Positions 1-11,264 of a DNA stretch of 64,000 nt are shown one piece after another. The stretch is from Tenrec ecaudatus (lineage: Eukaryota > Chordata > Mammalia > Afrosoricida > Tenrecidae): NCBI RefSeq assembly GCF_050624435.1, contig NC_134541.1, positions 7,888,983 through 7,952,982 of the forward strand, given 5' to 3'. Position 1 is the first letter of the stretch; each line of letters starts with the position of its first letter. The notes beneath the pieces are model-generated. The model saw only the letters and a program-made list of their open reading frames with translations, searched no databases and was not told the origin of the DNA. The translations under genes were made by a program, and so were the position numbers.

Positions 1-952
1 GTTTTCCTCCAAGAACACATAGCAGACGCTCAGAATTGTGTCAGAGTGAATTTTCAGGTTGACATCAGATTTGCAGAGCTAGCTCCATGAAAGTCACAGG
101 CAAACCACGAGAGGTTAATGACCTTAGGCGAGAATATAATGACTTTGGAATTCCCTAAAAGCTCAGACCCATCCAACCAGCAAGCGCAGTAACCAAGGTC
201 AAGACCAGTGTGTCTCATCCCTCCTCCTCTCTTTCCACAGCTCAAAGCGCATGTCCACGCTGTGTTCCACCCTTGGGCCTGGGGAGGATAGGCAAGAGAA
301 GAAAGAAATGTAATCCTTTGATATAGTCAACCGATTCTTTATTCCCTTTCGCCTTTTATTCTTTCTTCAGACAGAGAAAATGTGCATCCGGACACTTAAG
401 AACCTTTAAAATGTCATTTCAAAGGCAGTGTTGCTTTCCTGAAAAACCATCAACTGCACTATCCCACAGCTGTGCAGGTCCAGCAAATGAGGGGACACAT
501 CGGATGCGGTGACTCCTCTGGTACTGGAATGTGCCATGGGCCATGTCGGCCAGAGCATCCAGAGGAAGATTAAGCAGGCAGAAGTCTGCACAGGCTGGAC
601 AGCAGCCCCTTGGAAATTCTTTTGAGTCCTGGCAGTGAGGCACAGCTAGAACTATCTATGTGAGCAGAAAGGAGCACTAGGAGAAGAGTTGAAGTCAGCA
701 CAGAAGATGACAGGTCAATTACAGTCCAAAGGAGGTGGGGGTGGGAGGTGAGGGGCCTCGGCGGGCGGAGGAAATACCTGCAAGGTGAAGAAGGGGATCC
801 AATCAGCATCAGCATTCAGCAATCCGTCCAGGGCTGGAGCACGATGAAGACAGGGAGGTCCAACATAGGGTGAGAATGCAGTCAGCACTGGCCCAAATCA
901 AAGAAAGCAAAGTGCTGGGCTTGCTAATATCACTGAGTTCCGATGCAGTTAC
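1..952. other. Unassigned non-coding DNA
   Basis: No coding exon, RNA gene or confidently recognisable repeat was seen. Open frames here are short, overlap on both strands and lack recognisable domains. Confidence 0.5.
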
Positions 953-1036
953 AAGGAAGGAAGGAAGGAAGGAAGGAAGGAAGGAAGGAAGGAAGGAAGG
1001 AAGGAAGGAAGGAAGGAAGGAAGGAAGGAAGGAAGA
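953..1036 (+). repeat. (GGAA)n microsatellite
   Basis: About 20 nearly perfect GGAA/AAGG units run to about position 1034 and decay into an A-rich 'gaaagaaagaaaataaaa' tail. The array creates artificial Lys/Glu/Arg-Gly and Phe/Leu/Pro-Ser open frames on the two strands. These frames are not genes. Confidence 0.97.
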
Positions 1037-2105
1037 AAGAAAGAAAATAAAAACCCTTGCACTCTGGGAATGGAAACCACTGAAGGGGGCATTTTGGAGA
1101 GGGCCGTGGCAAAGAGCAGGTGTCTTGGTTATAGGGCTGATTCTGCCACACCCCCATTTGACATTCAACTCAGATGTGACCCAAATGTGCGCCAGGGAGA
1201 GTGCAAAAGACCATGTGGTGATCCTGCTTGAGAGACCAGGGGAAGGCAAGGCCAATATGGGAAACTTGGACCAAGGCCTGTCCAGGGAAATGGAGACAAA
1301 TGTCTAGTGGGGAGAGCCACGTGTGTTTGGGAGGCAGAGCTTCAGTGGAAAGGCTGATTTTTCTTTCACACAGCAAGCCCACATTCCAGATTTCCCTTCT
1401 CACGCAGACACCTGTGATGGGCATTCTAAATTGGGCTTCTTAGGCAATTACTTGAACATGACCATGGTGATTAACAGAAAAACAGTAGAGAATTCCTTCC
1501 TGGCAATGGTGTCTCCAGGTTTTAATTTATTGCGATGCCCACCACTCGCTTATTCTATAGCATTTAGTTAGCACTGAAGACATACATATTCTGTGCTCTC
1601 CTCAGTCTTGGAGGAAAGACAGTAAGACCGGATCTCTACCTTCAAGACACCACTGAATGGATGGAGGTGGACAGATAAGCAGGTTGGGGGAGACAATAGG
1701 GTGAGTTGCAGCCACCAATCTTCCTGTTGAGATTTCCCCATGACTGAAGAAGGACATCACTGGGAATATTTCTCAGCAAGGGAGAACTGGTATCAATTAT
1801 ATCACATGAAGCATAAGGAGCTAATCAAGAAAATCAAGGCAGAAACCTAGACAGGGAGAGAAAGTGGTGTGAGGGAACTCTAGGCCCAAGGGCACTATTA
1901 TTAGAGACACAGGTGGTGGGGATGTGGGAGACTTAACACAAGAGAACATTCAACAGCCAGGTGCTTCTAGACAGGTGTTTCTCAGACTCTCGAGCCTTTG
2001 AGAACTCTGGAGATTTTCAAAGCGTCCCGGAGTGATGCTGACTCTGGTGGAGCTCAGGACCCCAAGGGAGTCTGATCATTACCAAGTTTGGGGCCCACTG
2101 ATTCA
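1037..2105. other. Unassigned non-coding DNA
   Basis: No gene or clearly identifiable mobile element. Around 1,975-2,105 the sequence vaguely recalls an old MER5-like hAT remnant, but the match is too weak to call. Confidence 0.45.
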
Positions 2106-2255
2106 GATAATAAGGAGCCATGGTGGAAGTCTGGGTTAGACTCAGACATTGGCTATTAACTGCAAGGCCAGTGGTTCAAAACTACCAACTGCTCCTTGAG
2201 AGAAAGATGAGGCAGTGAATATTCACAGTCTCTGAAACCCAACAAAGGGTCACTA
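2106..2255 (+). mobile_element. AfroSINE, degenerate, 3' truncated
   Basis: The head 'aaggagccatggtgg' is followed by 'ggttcaaaactaccaactg', 'gagaaagatgaggc' and 'cagtctctgaaaccc', the SINE landmarks in order. The copy stops just before the tail and runs straight into RTE sequence, so it could be a SINE-RTE chimera. Confidence 0.8.
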
Positions 2256-2775
2256 TGGATTTCAGCCTTCAGTATGGATTACAACTCATTGTAAATAAGA
2301 CTAAAATCCTCACAACTGAACCAATAGGTGCCATCCTAGTCAATAGAGAAATGATTGAAGTTGTCAATGATTTCACTGCGCTTGGATCCACAATCAATCC
2401 TCATGAAAACAGTAGTCAAGGGATCAAACGATACATTGCGTTGTGTAAATTTTCTGGACAAGACCTCTTGAAAGTATTGAAAATCAAGGAGTTTAGTTTG
2501 CGCGCAAAAGTGTGCCCAACCCAAGCCAATCTCCCAAATGCATGTGAAATGTGGACACTGGATAAGAAGATGCTATGAAAACTGGTGCTTTTGAAGTATG
2601 GGGCTAGTGAGTAATCGTGAGTGTGCCATGGACTTCCAAATGAGTAACTGAGAAGAATGACAGCCAGATGCTCCTTTGAGGAAAAGATGGACACATTACC
2701 AGAAGGGACTAGTCCTTGTGGAAGGACATCATACTTGAGTTAGAATCAACTTGATGGCAGAGGGTTTGGGGTTAT
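2256..2775 (+). mobile_element. RTE/BovB-class LINE, 3' fragment (AfroLA type)
   Basis: It translates through 2,255-2,578 into the C-terminal part of an RTE reverse transcriptase, including 'KTKILTTEPIGA' and 'DFTALGSTIN' (family pattern: KTK-x-TTGPI and FxxLGS-x-I), followed by the basic C-terminal region. The open frame ends at 2,578 after a lesion, and sequence matching the RTE tail continues to about 2,775. It is a dead 5'-truncated copy with no promoter or endonuclease domain. Confidence 0.85.
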
Positions 2776-3068
2776 TTTTTGTTTTTTTAATGAGTCAGAC
2801 AAGCGTGTAGTGGTTTGGTCTTAGATGACGAAGGAGAGTCAGGGAAATGCATAATGGGAAATAGCCAAGAGGCCAAGGATTGATTGTCCAAAGGGACTCA
2901 AAGCATTTAACACCAGGAGTTAAAGTTCATGCCACACTTGCAGAATGAAGGAAGGAAAGAAAGGAGAAGTGGATGGAGAAGACAAAGGGGAGTCCTAGAA
3001 AAATTACTTCGATACTTGATGTTGACCAGGAAGGAAATAAACCAAAATTAACACCACTGCCTCCAACA

Positions 3069-3072
3069 CACG

Positions 3073-3105
<33 letters not shown>

Positions 3106-3114
3106 ACGCACACA
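3069..3114 (+). repeat. (CA)n microsatellite with CG interruptions
   Basis: A dinucleotide CA run in which several units are CACG. It generates His-Thr and Cys-Val open frames that are artefacts. Confidence 0.95.
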
Positions 3115-3211
3115 CCCCTATTATTAATGTTATTTCATTAAAAAGAAATGTCAAATAAAAACTTTGAAAAAAAATTGATCACAGAAGTAATACATTGATT
3201 GTATTGTCTAC

Positions 3212-3427
3212 TGCCACCCTAACAAGGGACTGCAAAACTTGGTGGCTTCAAACAGAACACATTTTGTATCTTACAGTTCTGGGCATTGAGAGTCTGCGAT
3301 GTATTTCACTGGTGAAAGTCAGGGTGCAAGTAGGGCTCTGTTTCTTCTGGGTCTCTAGGAGAGAATCTGTTTCTGGCTTCCACCTGCAACCTTTGGATTA
3401 GAGTCCCTTCTCTCATCTTCAAAGTCC
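3212..3427 (-). mobile_element. MLT1-type LTR fragment (ERVL-MaLR)
   Basis: Reads as the antisense 3' half of an MLT1 LTR: 'ggactgcaaaacttggtggc', 'tcttacagttctgg', 'gagagaatctgtttctggc' in the expected order. It is an ancient solo-LTR remnant with no internal retroviral genes nearby. Confidence 0.7.
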
Positions 3428-3457
3428 ACTAGGAACCCACTGCCAGGGATTTGATTC

Positions 3458-3680
3458 TGAGCCATGACAGTGCAGTGGGCTACTCTTTGGGCTGTAGACT
3501 GTCAATAGCAAGGTCAGTCATTCAAAACCACCAGCCACTCAGCATAAGAAAGATGAGGCTTTCTATTTCCAGAAAGAGTAGCAGTCTCAAAAACCCACAG
3601 GACCCACAGAGGCATTCTGCTCTGTTCTGCAGTGTCTATTTGAGTCTACTTAGATGAGTCAAACATAAACCACCACCACC
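3458..3680 (+). mobile_element. AfroSINE
   Basis: Head, 'ttcaaaaccaccagccactc', 'aagaaagatgaggctttcta', 'cagtctcaaaaacccacag' and a diverged tail. A ~30-bp antisense SINE tail ('gaacccactgccaggg') precedes it at 3,430-3,458, so two copies abut. Confidence 0.85.
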
Positions 3681-4205
3681 CTCTGTGGAATCCTCCACTG
3701 AAGTGCATCGGCAAGTCCCTGTGACTATCAAGTATCACAGCTGCAGAGGACAAAGCTTGGGAGGTGGGCATCTCAGGGCAGGCATTACTCTGCACACTCC
3801 AGAGAAAACCTGGTGCCTGGAAAACCCCTTCCCATTGTCCTAAGTGTCTTCACCTCTGTCTGGCCAGATGTCCAACACAAACCCTCCCTGGCTGTTCTGG
3901 ATTGAATGGGGCCTCCGTTCAAATATGTGTTCGATTCCTAATCCCATGCATCCACCCATAATCAAATTTGGAATTGGGTTTTCCTTGCTACCTTCGTGAG
4001 GCAATACTGGTGTAGAGTATATGTTAAACCTTAGGACTTCTCAGATATAAAAAGAGCAGATTTGGCAAAGAGAGAACTAAGTACAGACGATGGAAATGTG
4101 CATGCCATCCAGAGATCGCCAAGGAACTGAATAGTGCAGGGCTAAGAAGTAGAGACAAAGCACTTCCTCGGAGCCAACAGTGAGCGCCGTCCCCTAGCGT
4201 TGTCC

Positions 4206-4345
4206 AAAGACCAAGACTCACTGTCATCCTGTTGGTCCTGACTCGTGGTGACCCTCTAGGACAGAGTGGGGCTTCCCAAAGGGTTTCCAAGACTGTCATC
4301 CTTAGGAAGCAGATGGCCTCATCTTTCTCCCATGGGTGGCTGGAG
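4206..4345 (-). mobile_element. AfroSINE inside MLT1
   Basis: Antisense landmarks in order: 'actcactgtcatcctgttgg', 'gactcgtggtgaccctctag', 'gcctcatctttctccc', 'ggtggctggaggg'. It lacks the SINE 5' head and joins an RTE 3' fragment downstream. Confidence 0.8.
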
Positions 4346-4414
4346 GGCTCAAAGCCTAAAACTCACCCACCCCATCACTGGAGCTTCTCTCCCCTGGAGT
4401 CAAACTCAAGCCCC

Positions 4415-4685
4415 AAACCAACCAGCTGTTCCTGTCCTCAGGTGCTACTGAGTCGATTGTGACTCATCACCTCCCCAGGTACAGCAGAATCAAACACTGC
4501 CCAGTCCTGGTGCCACCCCCACAGCAATGGTCACGTGAGAGCCATTGCTACAGCCACCGTGTCAATCCATCGCAGGGAAAGTCTTACTTTTTTTCACTGA
4601 CCTGCTACTTTAGCACGCATGATGGAACTGGCCTTTCTGAGGTGTATTTTTTATCACTTAGAGGCAAGGAAAGCATTCTGATTGC
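4415..4685 (-). mobile_element. RTE LINE 3' fragment inside MLT1
   Basis: Antisense RTE 3' sequence: 'ggtgctactgagtcgattgt', 'gagccattgctacagccacc', 'gtgtcaatccatcgcaggg', 'tttttttcactgacctgcta'. It is 5' truncated; the MLT1 resumes at its right edge. Confidence 0.8.
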
Positions 4686-4745
4686 TAGCCTCCGAGCTGT
4701 GAGAAAATAAATGGCTGTACTTGCCAACTACCCATACATGGTATT

Positions 4746-5834
4746 GTTGTTGTCAAAATATCAGTAATGGAGTCGCTGGCCATAGAAGGGTTCTTAAGAC
4801 AAGGGGGACACAGAATCCATGGACAGGGCATAAAGTGAGGAGGCCCCTCATCACGTGTTAAGACTTTACAGTCACCAAGCTAACTTGACAACTCCCTAAG
4901 TATGCACCAAGGAGGGGAAAGCTGATTCCTGATTGTATTCTCACTCACAGGCACGGGATTCCTTCAGAACTGTTTTATGCTCCATAGGAATGGAGAGTCT
5001 GCAGCAGGAAGGTTGTCAGTAGCCGTCTCCCGATGTGAATTGCTAAAATCTTCCATTTGTATCGTCCGTGGTATTCGAGTTTCTAACATGGTTCTTCCAC
5101 AGGGGTGTCCTCCCTGCCCCTCCCGGTCTGTAGATTTTGCCCTTTCACTGGGGAGCCTTCGTAAGTTTGCTTTGACGAAGACAAACAAATCCACTCAGTA
5201 CAAAAGCCAGCCTGTGCAAGTGTATTAGTCACTTCTTCCAAAGATTTTTTAAAAATCACATCTCACCGCATAATAGATGAATCTAAAGTGGGTGAAAGAA
5301 GCTTCATTTAGAGGCAAGGGAAAGAGCACAGAAATATCTGACAATATTTAATAGCTAAGAGAAATGACTGAACTCAGCAGACAGCCTGGTCTCTTTCAAT
5401 CATGCCAGAGTCTGCAAGCTTTGTTTTCTCCCTTTGTGACAGATGAAGTTTCATAGAATGTACTTCCTTTCACGAGTTCTTTGACTTTGCTTTGAAGTCA
5501 CTTCTGTCCAGCGCTTGTCTTCCTTGAAGGCTCCACGAAACCACCGCTTGGACCAGATAGCAGAGAGGGAACAGGGGATAAAATGAATTATTCGAAGCTC
5601 AACGAGATACTTTCATGGAATTAGCTGTTTGGATTCAACCAGAGCCAAAAGCAGGGGCTGTTAAAGGTCTCTGTTTGGAGTTTTCCCTGAGTGGTTTCTG
5701 TCCATCAGTTGTGTCTTCTGAAGGCACCACTGCAGTCCCTCTTGTCTTTCTACGTTCAGAGAGCAGGATGACCAAGAACTTGTTCAGCTCGTAGGAAAAC
5801 CAAAGTCAACACACTCAGAAATCACATCCGTTAC
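4746..5834. other. Unassigned non-coding DNA
   Basis: No gene or identified repeat. The stretch from about 5,390 to 5,830 is complex, non-repetitive sequence, but both strands carry stops and no splice-bounded exon could be supported. Confidence 0.45.
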
Positions 5835-6120
5835 AGAAGAAATGCAAAACAGAACACTCTTAGAAGTCAGGATGGTAGAAGCCTGTCTCGCTGGCTATTC
5901 GTGTATCAGCACAAAAGGTCAACCTCTAAAGAGGACATCATATTTGATGGAGAGAGAGTGACGATGAGAAAAGCCCTCGACGAGGTCAACTGGCACAAAG
6001 GCCGCAGCAATGGACCTAGGAATGACCATGGAGAGAGGGGAGGAGAGGGCAGTAGTTTGTTCGGTTGTAACTACGATCGCCAGGACCCAGAGACTATTTG
6101 ACAACAGCTACAAGCAACAG
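5835..6120 (+). mobile_element. RTE LINE extreme 3' end
   Basis: Follows the RTE C-terminus: 'agaagaaatgcaaaacagaa', 'ctcttagaagtcaggatggt', 'gaggacatcatatttgatgg', then the tail 'cgatcgccaggacccag'. The 66-residue frame at 5,901-6,101 (SKEDIIF..., family EKDIMLG...) is this remnant, not a host protein. It has drifted further than the larger RTE downstream. Confidence 0.75.
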
Positions 6121-6340
6121 CAAGGCTTTGTGGGATATATTTCCAAGTTCCTTGTAAGAAGCATCAGCATTCCAGTGCCGGGTTAGATGGGATAAACACA
6201 CTCCAACATGTTTGGGCACAAAACACAGACATAAAATGTTGGCACAATGGATGGAAGGGCAATTTGAAGAACTTGGCAATTAAATAATTAGAGCTGGATT
6301 GGAGAAGAAAGCAAATATTTGAAGTACTAACTGGAAGTTT

Positions 6341-6341
<1 letters not shown>

Positions 6342-6375
<34 letters not shown>
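6342..6375. repeat. (AT)n microsatellite
   Basis: A pure alternating AT run of about 17 units lying 8 bp upstream of the 5' end of the large RTE. It could be the insertion target or a later expansion. Confidence 0.95.
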
Positions 6376-6378
<3 letters not shown>

Positions 6379-6383
6379 CCTTC

Positions 6384-9300
6384 TCAGTCAGTTTGTCATG
6401 TAGGGGTGGCTTGTGTGTGGCTCTGATGCTGGAAGTCACATCACTGGTATTTCAAAGAGCAGCAGGCTCACCCAAAGTGAACGGGTTTCAGCACAGCTTC
6501 CGGACTATAAAAAAGGACTAAGTTGTCCATATCAGAGGAATTAGCCACTGAAAACCCTGTTGATAGCATTGGAACATGGTCAGATACTGAAAACTTCATA
6601 AATAGAAGCAGAACATTGTCAGAGATCATACCAGAAGATGGCTCCTCAAGTCCAGAGGCATTCAGAATATAACTGACACCGAGCTGCCTTCTAAAACAGA
6701 GTGAACCCTAATAAATACACAATGGAATAAAGCCTTCAGGACCTTCAGTTGCTAAGGGGGCACAGCTCAAAATAAGAATCAACTGCAAACATGTATTAAT
6801 AAGAACTTAAAATGTATGAAGTATGACTCAAGGAAAATCCAAAATTGTCAAAACTGAAGCAAAATGCATAAAGGTCTATCCATATCTTAGGCATCAGTGA
6901 GCTGGAATGGATTGACATTGGCCATTGTGAATCAGACAATCACATGCCTTACTATTTTAGGAACAGCAAATTCAAAAGGAATAGTGTTGCATTCATTGTC
7001 AAAATGACATTACAAGATCTATATTGAAGTACAGCGCTGTCTGTGACAGGATAATATCTATCACTATACTAGGAAATCCAGCCAATACAACTAGTATTCA
7101 GATTTATGCAGCCACTGAAGCTGATGGTTAAGAAATTGTAAAATGTTACCAACTTCTTTGGTCTAAAATTGATTAAATACGTAAATATGCATTGATAATT
7201 ATTGGTGATTTAAATGCAAAAGTTGGAAGCAAAGAGGAAGGAAGAGTACTTGGAATATATTTTCTCGATATCAGAAACAAAGCTGGAGACCACATGATAG
7301 AATTTTACTAGATCGATGACTTCTTCATTACCAATATCTGTTTCCAACAACACAAACAGTGACCATACTCTTAAACTTCCTCAAATGGGATACATAGAAA
7401 TAAAATTGACTATACCCATGGGATGAGATATTTGGGAAACTCAATATCAGCAGCTAAAATGAGGTCTGAGGCCAACTGTGGAACATACCTTCAATTGTTC
7501 ATATGTAAGTTCAGGTTGAAACTAAAAAACAAAAACAAAAACCAAGTCCATGAGATTGAACACACAATACTGAGAATACCCCACCTGTTTCTCCAGAACA
7601 TTTCAAGACCAAATCTGACATATTGAAAATTAATGGTGGAAGACCTAGTGAGCTGTGGGATGACATCAAGAACATCACACATAAAGAAAAAAGTCATTAA
7701 ATGAATGAAAGGTTGAATAGAATGTCAGAAGAAACACCGAAATTTGCTCTTAATCATAGAGTAGCTAGGGAAAAATAGAAGAAATGATAAAATAAATAAA
7801 AGAGTTGAGCAGAAAATTTTAAAGAACAGCTCAAGAAGACTAAGCAGAGTATTATAATGAAATGTGTAAAGGGCTAGTTAGAAGATGAAAATTGAAGAAC
7901 ACACTTAAAATATCTTAAACTGACAGTTTTAAAGAGACAATTCAAGCCTTCAGTTGCAATACTGAAACTTTTCATGGGCAAATGATTGAAATGGTACAAG
8001 AAATAACAAAAGACAATGGAAAGAATCCACAGAGTCACTGTAATAAAAAGAGCTGGTCGATATTCAACCCTTTCAAGTGGAAGCGTATGATTCAGAACCA
8101 ACGGCGATGAAAAAAGAATTGCAAACTGCACTGAAAGCATTAGCCCAAAGCAACGCTCCAGGAATTGATGGGAAAACCGACTGAAATAGCAAACTGTTGA
8201 AGCACTGGCAACACTCACTGACCTACATGAAGACATTCAAAAGAGCTGGCCAACTGCTTGTAAAACCCACTCACTCTCTGCCATGGAGTTGATTTTGACT
8301 CATAGCAAAGAGATTTGTGTTTACACCCATTCCAAAGAAAGGCGACCCAACAGAACACAAAAATTATAGAAGAATAGCATTGATACCACATGCAAGAAAC
8401 TTTTACTAAAGATCCTTCAATAACAGTTACAGAAGTACATTGACAAAGCGGCCAGAAATTCAGGCTCCACTCAGAAGTGGATGTGGAGCATAGGATATCA
8501 TTGCTGATGTTACATGGATCTTAATTGGAAGCAGAGAATACCAGAAAGATGTTTACTTGTGTTTTATTGACTATGCAAAGACCTTGACCGTGTGGACAAT
8601 CACAAACTATGGATAGCCTTGAGAAGAATGGGAATGCCAGAATACTTCATTGTGCTCATGGGGAAAAATCTACATGGATCAAGAGACAGTTGTCTGAACA
8701 GAACACACATGAATACTGCATGGCTTACAACCAAGAAAGCTGTACTTCAGGGTTGTGTTCTCTCACCATACTATCCAATCTGTATGCTGAGCAAAGAATC
8801 AATGAAGCTGGACTATATGAAGAAGACCATGGCATCAGGATTTGAGGAAGGCTTATGAACAACCTGCTTTATGCAGATTGTACAACCGTGCTTGCTGAAA
8901 GTGAGGAGGCCTTGCAGCACTTGCTGATGAAGATCAAGCAGTACAGCCTTCAATATATGGGCTGTAACCTAGCAAAATCCTTACCACCGGACCAATAGTT
9001 ACCAGCAGGATATATGGAGAAGAATGTAGTCTAGTCACATCATTCTTAATCAACACCATACTAGCAAGTAGAGCAAATGTGAAAAGATGAGAAAAATAAA
9101 TAAAAGTCGAACACATTGTAAAGGAAGACATGTAGTCAGAATACTTCTTAGAAGCAAGGTTGGCTAGACTATGTCTCACATACTTCTGGCATGTCATCAG
9201 GAAAGACTAATCCTTGGTGTAAAACATTATGTTAATTAAAGTAGAGGACAGATAAAAAGGAGGAAGACTCTCAAGAAGATAAATCGACACAATAAAATCA

Positions 9301-9412
9301 TAGCCTCAAATGTAGCAATAATTGTGAGGAAAGTACAGCGGAGGACAATGCTTTGTCCTATTGTACACAGTGTCGATATGAGTTGGAATGGACCCAATAG
9401 TAGTTAATAGCA
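6384..9412 (+). mobile_element. Near full-length RTE/BovB-class LINE (AfroLA type), inactivated
   Basis: The element starts with the RTE 5' end 'cagtcagtttgtcatgtagg' and ends with the tail ending 'gatatgagttggaatggacc'. The encoded order is APE-type endonuclease then reverse transcriptase. The endonuclease is visible around 6,888-6,942 (LGISELEWIDIGHCESDN) and its catalytic GD-x-N motif at 7,192-7,226 (IIIGDLNAKVG, intact). The reverse transcriptase frame at 8,592-8,858 retains the QGC-x-LSP block (VLQGCVLSP). The catalytic YADD box at about 8,872 reads YADC, so an essential Asp is lost. Many stops and frameshifts occur, and an AfroSINE tail interrupts it at 8,261-8,307. At about 3.0 kb it is close to the expected length of an intact RTE. 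It would have supplied the machinery that mobilised AfroSINE, but this copy cannot. Confidence 0.9.
8261..8307 (-). mobile_element. AfroSINE tail fragment inside the RTE reading frame
   Basis: About 47 bp matching only the antisense SINE tail ('gccatggagttgattttgac', 'tcatagcaa') breaks the RTE between 'ggccaactgcttg' and 'agagatttgtgtttacaccc'. The RTE is otherwise co-linear across this point. It is an unusually short insertion limited to the shared SINE/RTE 3' end. Confidence 0.7.
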
Positions 9413-9591
9413 AAAACCTTCTCAGATGACATGATTGCCTATATAGACAATCTCAGGAACTCTACAAGACACTTTCTGTGAGTATTAAAAAAGGCTAGCA
9501 AGCTTCAAGGATATAGCATCAAGAAACAAAGTCAACTCCATCTCTATTTAAGAAAAATAAATTGAATTGCAAACTAACCTTAAAAACATAA

Positions 9592-9850
9592 TTTTTAATT
9601 GAAAGATCATTTGGGGGGAGTTCTTACAGGTCTCACAACAATCCAGACATCAATTGTATCAAGTGTATTTATTTGTACATAGGCTGCCATCATTGTTTTC
9701 TAGACATTTACTTTCTATTGAGCCCTCGGTATCAGCTCCTCTTTTGTCCCTCCCCCAACCCATGTGACCCCTTGATAAATTATAAATTATCATTATTATT
9801 TTCATATCGTATACTGACTGCTATCTCCCTTCCCCCATGGTTTATGAAAA
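9592..9850 (-). mobile_element. L1-type 3' tail insertion
   Basis: Antisense copy of the tail family also seen at 11.66, 29.96, 42.36, 60.37 and 61.50 kb: 'cacaacaatccagacatcaa', 'tcaattgtatcaagtg', 'cctcggtatcagctcctctt', 'cccttgataaattataaatt'. I take it to be the 3' end of the afrotherian/tenrec L1 lineage. It interrupts the older L1. Confidence 0.7.
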
Positions 9851-9937
9851 TGTAATTTTTGATAGCACCCAAACATGAAATACTTAAGTAAATTACATTT
9901 TGAAATGCTACTGCAAATTTCATGCTACTGCAAAGTT

Positions 9938-10142
9938 AACTTACAGCCATTGGGTAGATTCGGTCTCATAGAGACTCTGGAGGACAGAATAGAACTGTCC
10001 CTATGGGTTTCAGAGCCTTGCAATCTTTACAGGTATAGAAAGCCTCATCTTTCTCCAATGGAGTGGCTGGTGGTTTCAAACTGTTGACCTAGTAATTAGC
10101 AGCCCAGCCCACAGCCTATTGCACTCCCAGTGTACCTAGATA
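9938..10142 (-). mobile_element. AfroSINE inside L1
   Basis: Full antisense series: 'cagccattgggtagattcgg', 'aagcctcatctttctccaat', 'tggctggtggtttcaaactg', 'ttagcagcccagcc'. The L1 resumes immediately after. Confidence 0.9.
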
Positions 10143-11048
10143 AGTCAAAGATGACATAAGTAAATGGAGATATGACTATATGAATGGATTTAAACATTCA
10201 GTGTAATTCTTCCAGTGTTCCATAGGTGTAAGAGCATTTCAATAAAAATCCCAGAAGTTTCCATATAAACAAGTTTACAATAAAGCATTTATTTAAAAAG
10301 AAGGAACTGAAATAGCGAAGACAATTTTGCAAAGAACACCACTGGAGAGCAACCATACCCGGGTGCGAGACTTACCACAAATCCACAGGTAGAGTGGCCT
10401 ATGGTGCCGACGAAGGACCAGGCGGACCAGAGGCGCCTGGAATGGGAAGTTCAGGAATAGATCCACACAATCACAATAAGCTCATTTTTGGAAAAGGGGT
10501 AAATACAATTCAGTAATTAAAGGATAATCCACTGAGTGGCCATGTACATAAAAGCCAAACCGACTCCTAGGGTAAAATCTCACACCTCAAACAACATTTT
10601 ACCCCAAAGAAATCACGGACCTCCACGTATGTGACGAAGCCATTCAAGGTGTAGTGGAAATCATGGACTAGCTTCCTGACTCAACACCAGGCTGCACATT
10701 CTCAGATATGATACAACCCACCCAGGGGAAATGCTGATAAATCTGAGTTAATCAAAATTAAGAAATTTTGCTCTCTGAAAGACATGGTTAAGAGAATACA
10801 AAACACAAACTGCAGACCGAGAGAAAAGGATATGTAGATCACATATCCGAGAAAACACTTGTACCTTGATTGTAGAACGTATCCTTAAAACTCAAGAGAA
10901 AACTTACAGTCAATTAAAATTAGAGCGAAAGACTTAAGTACTTCCCCAAAGATTACATGCAGAAAGATGAAAACACACAGCATCATTAGCCATTGGGAAA
11001 ACATAATTAAAATCAAACTGTGGGGCCCCTACATACCCCCCATTAGAA

Positions 11049-11232
11049 TGAGGAGCCCTGGCCCTGTACCTGGCTAACTGAAATGTCAGCATTTCCAGTG
11101 TACCCAACTGCTAAGCAGTAGCATCAACTGGAATCTGTCTCCTTAAAGGTGTACAGCCTAGCAGTTCCTAGGGGGCAATTCTGTTCTACAGAATCATGAT
11201 GTGTCAGAATCCATTTGACAGCACCTACCCAC
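11049..11232 (+). mobile_element. AfroSINE with RTE-like tail
   Basis: Begins 'gaggagccctggccctgtac' and ends 'tttgacagcacctacccac', the 'ggcacctaac' type of tail shared with RTE. It lies within the old L1. Confidence 0.85.
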
Positions 11233-11264
11233 AAAATCCATTCAAAAATACCAAAAATGAAACA

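Larger units (their letters stand above)
3893..4745 (+). mobile_element. MLT1-type LTR split by SINE/RTE DNA
   Basis: The LTR start 'tgttctggattgaatggggc' and the block 'attcctaatccc...' lie at 3,893-4,205. The LTR 3' region 'gcctccgagctgtgagaaaa' plus 'taaatgg' lies at 4,686-4,745. The intervening ~480 bp is AfroSINE and RTE antisense sequence, so the retroposons landed inside an older LTR. Confidence 0.7.

Noticed and set aside
870-1307. 145-residue open frame with Lys-Glu-Gly-Arg repeats and its antisense Pro-Ser-Phe-Leu partner
   Set aside because: Both are produced by the (GGAA)n array. The flanks have no domain or codon signal.
1975-2105. MER5-type hAT remnant
   Set aside because: The resemblance is weak and no terminal repeats or duplications could be found.
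2255-2578. Possible reverse-transcriptase-like host gene
   Set aside because: It is an RTE LINE fragment truncated at 5' and broken at 3'.
5901-6101. Small Lys/Arg-rich protein
   Set aside because: It aligns by eye to the C-terminal region and tail of RTE.
8592-8858. Possible reverse-transcriptase-derived domesticated gene
   Set aside because: It lies inside a co-linear full RTE copy with frameshifts on both sides and a lost catalytic Asp. There is no sign of purifying selection.
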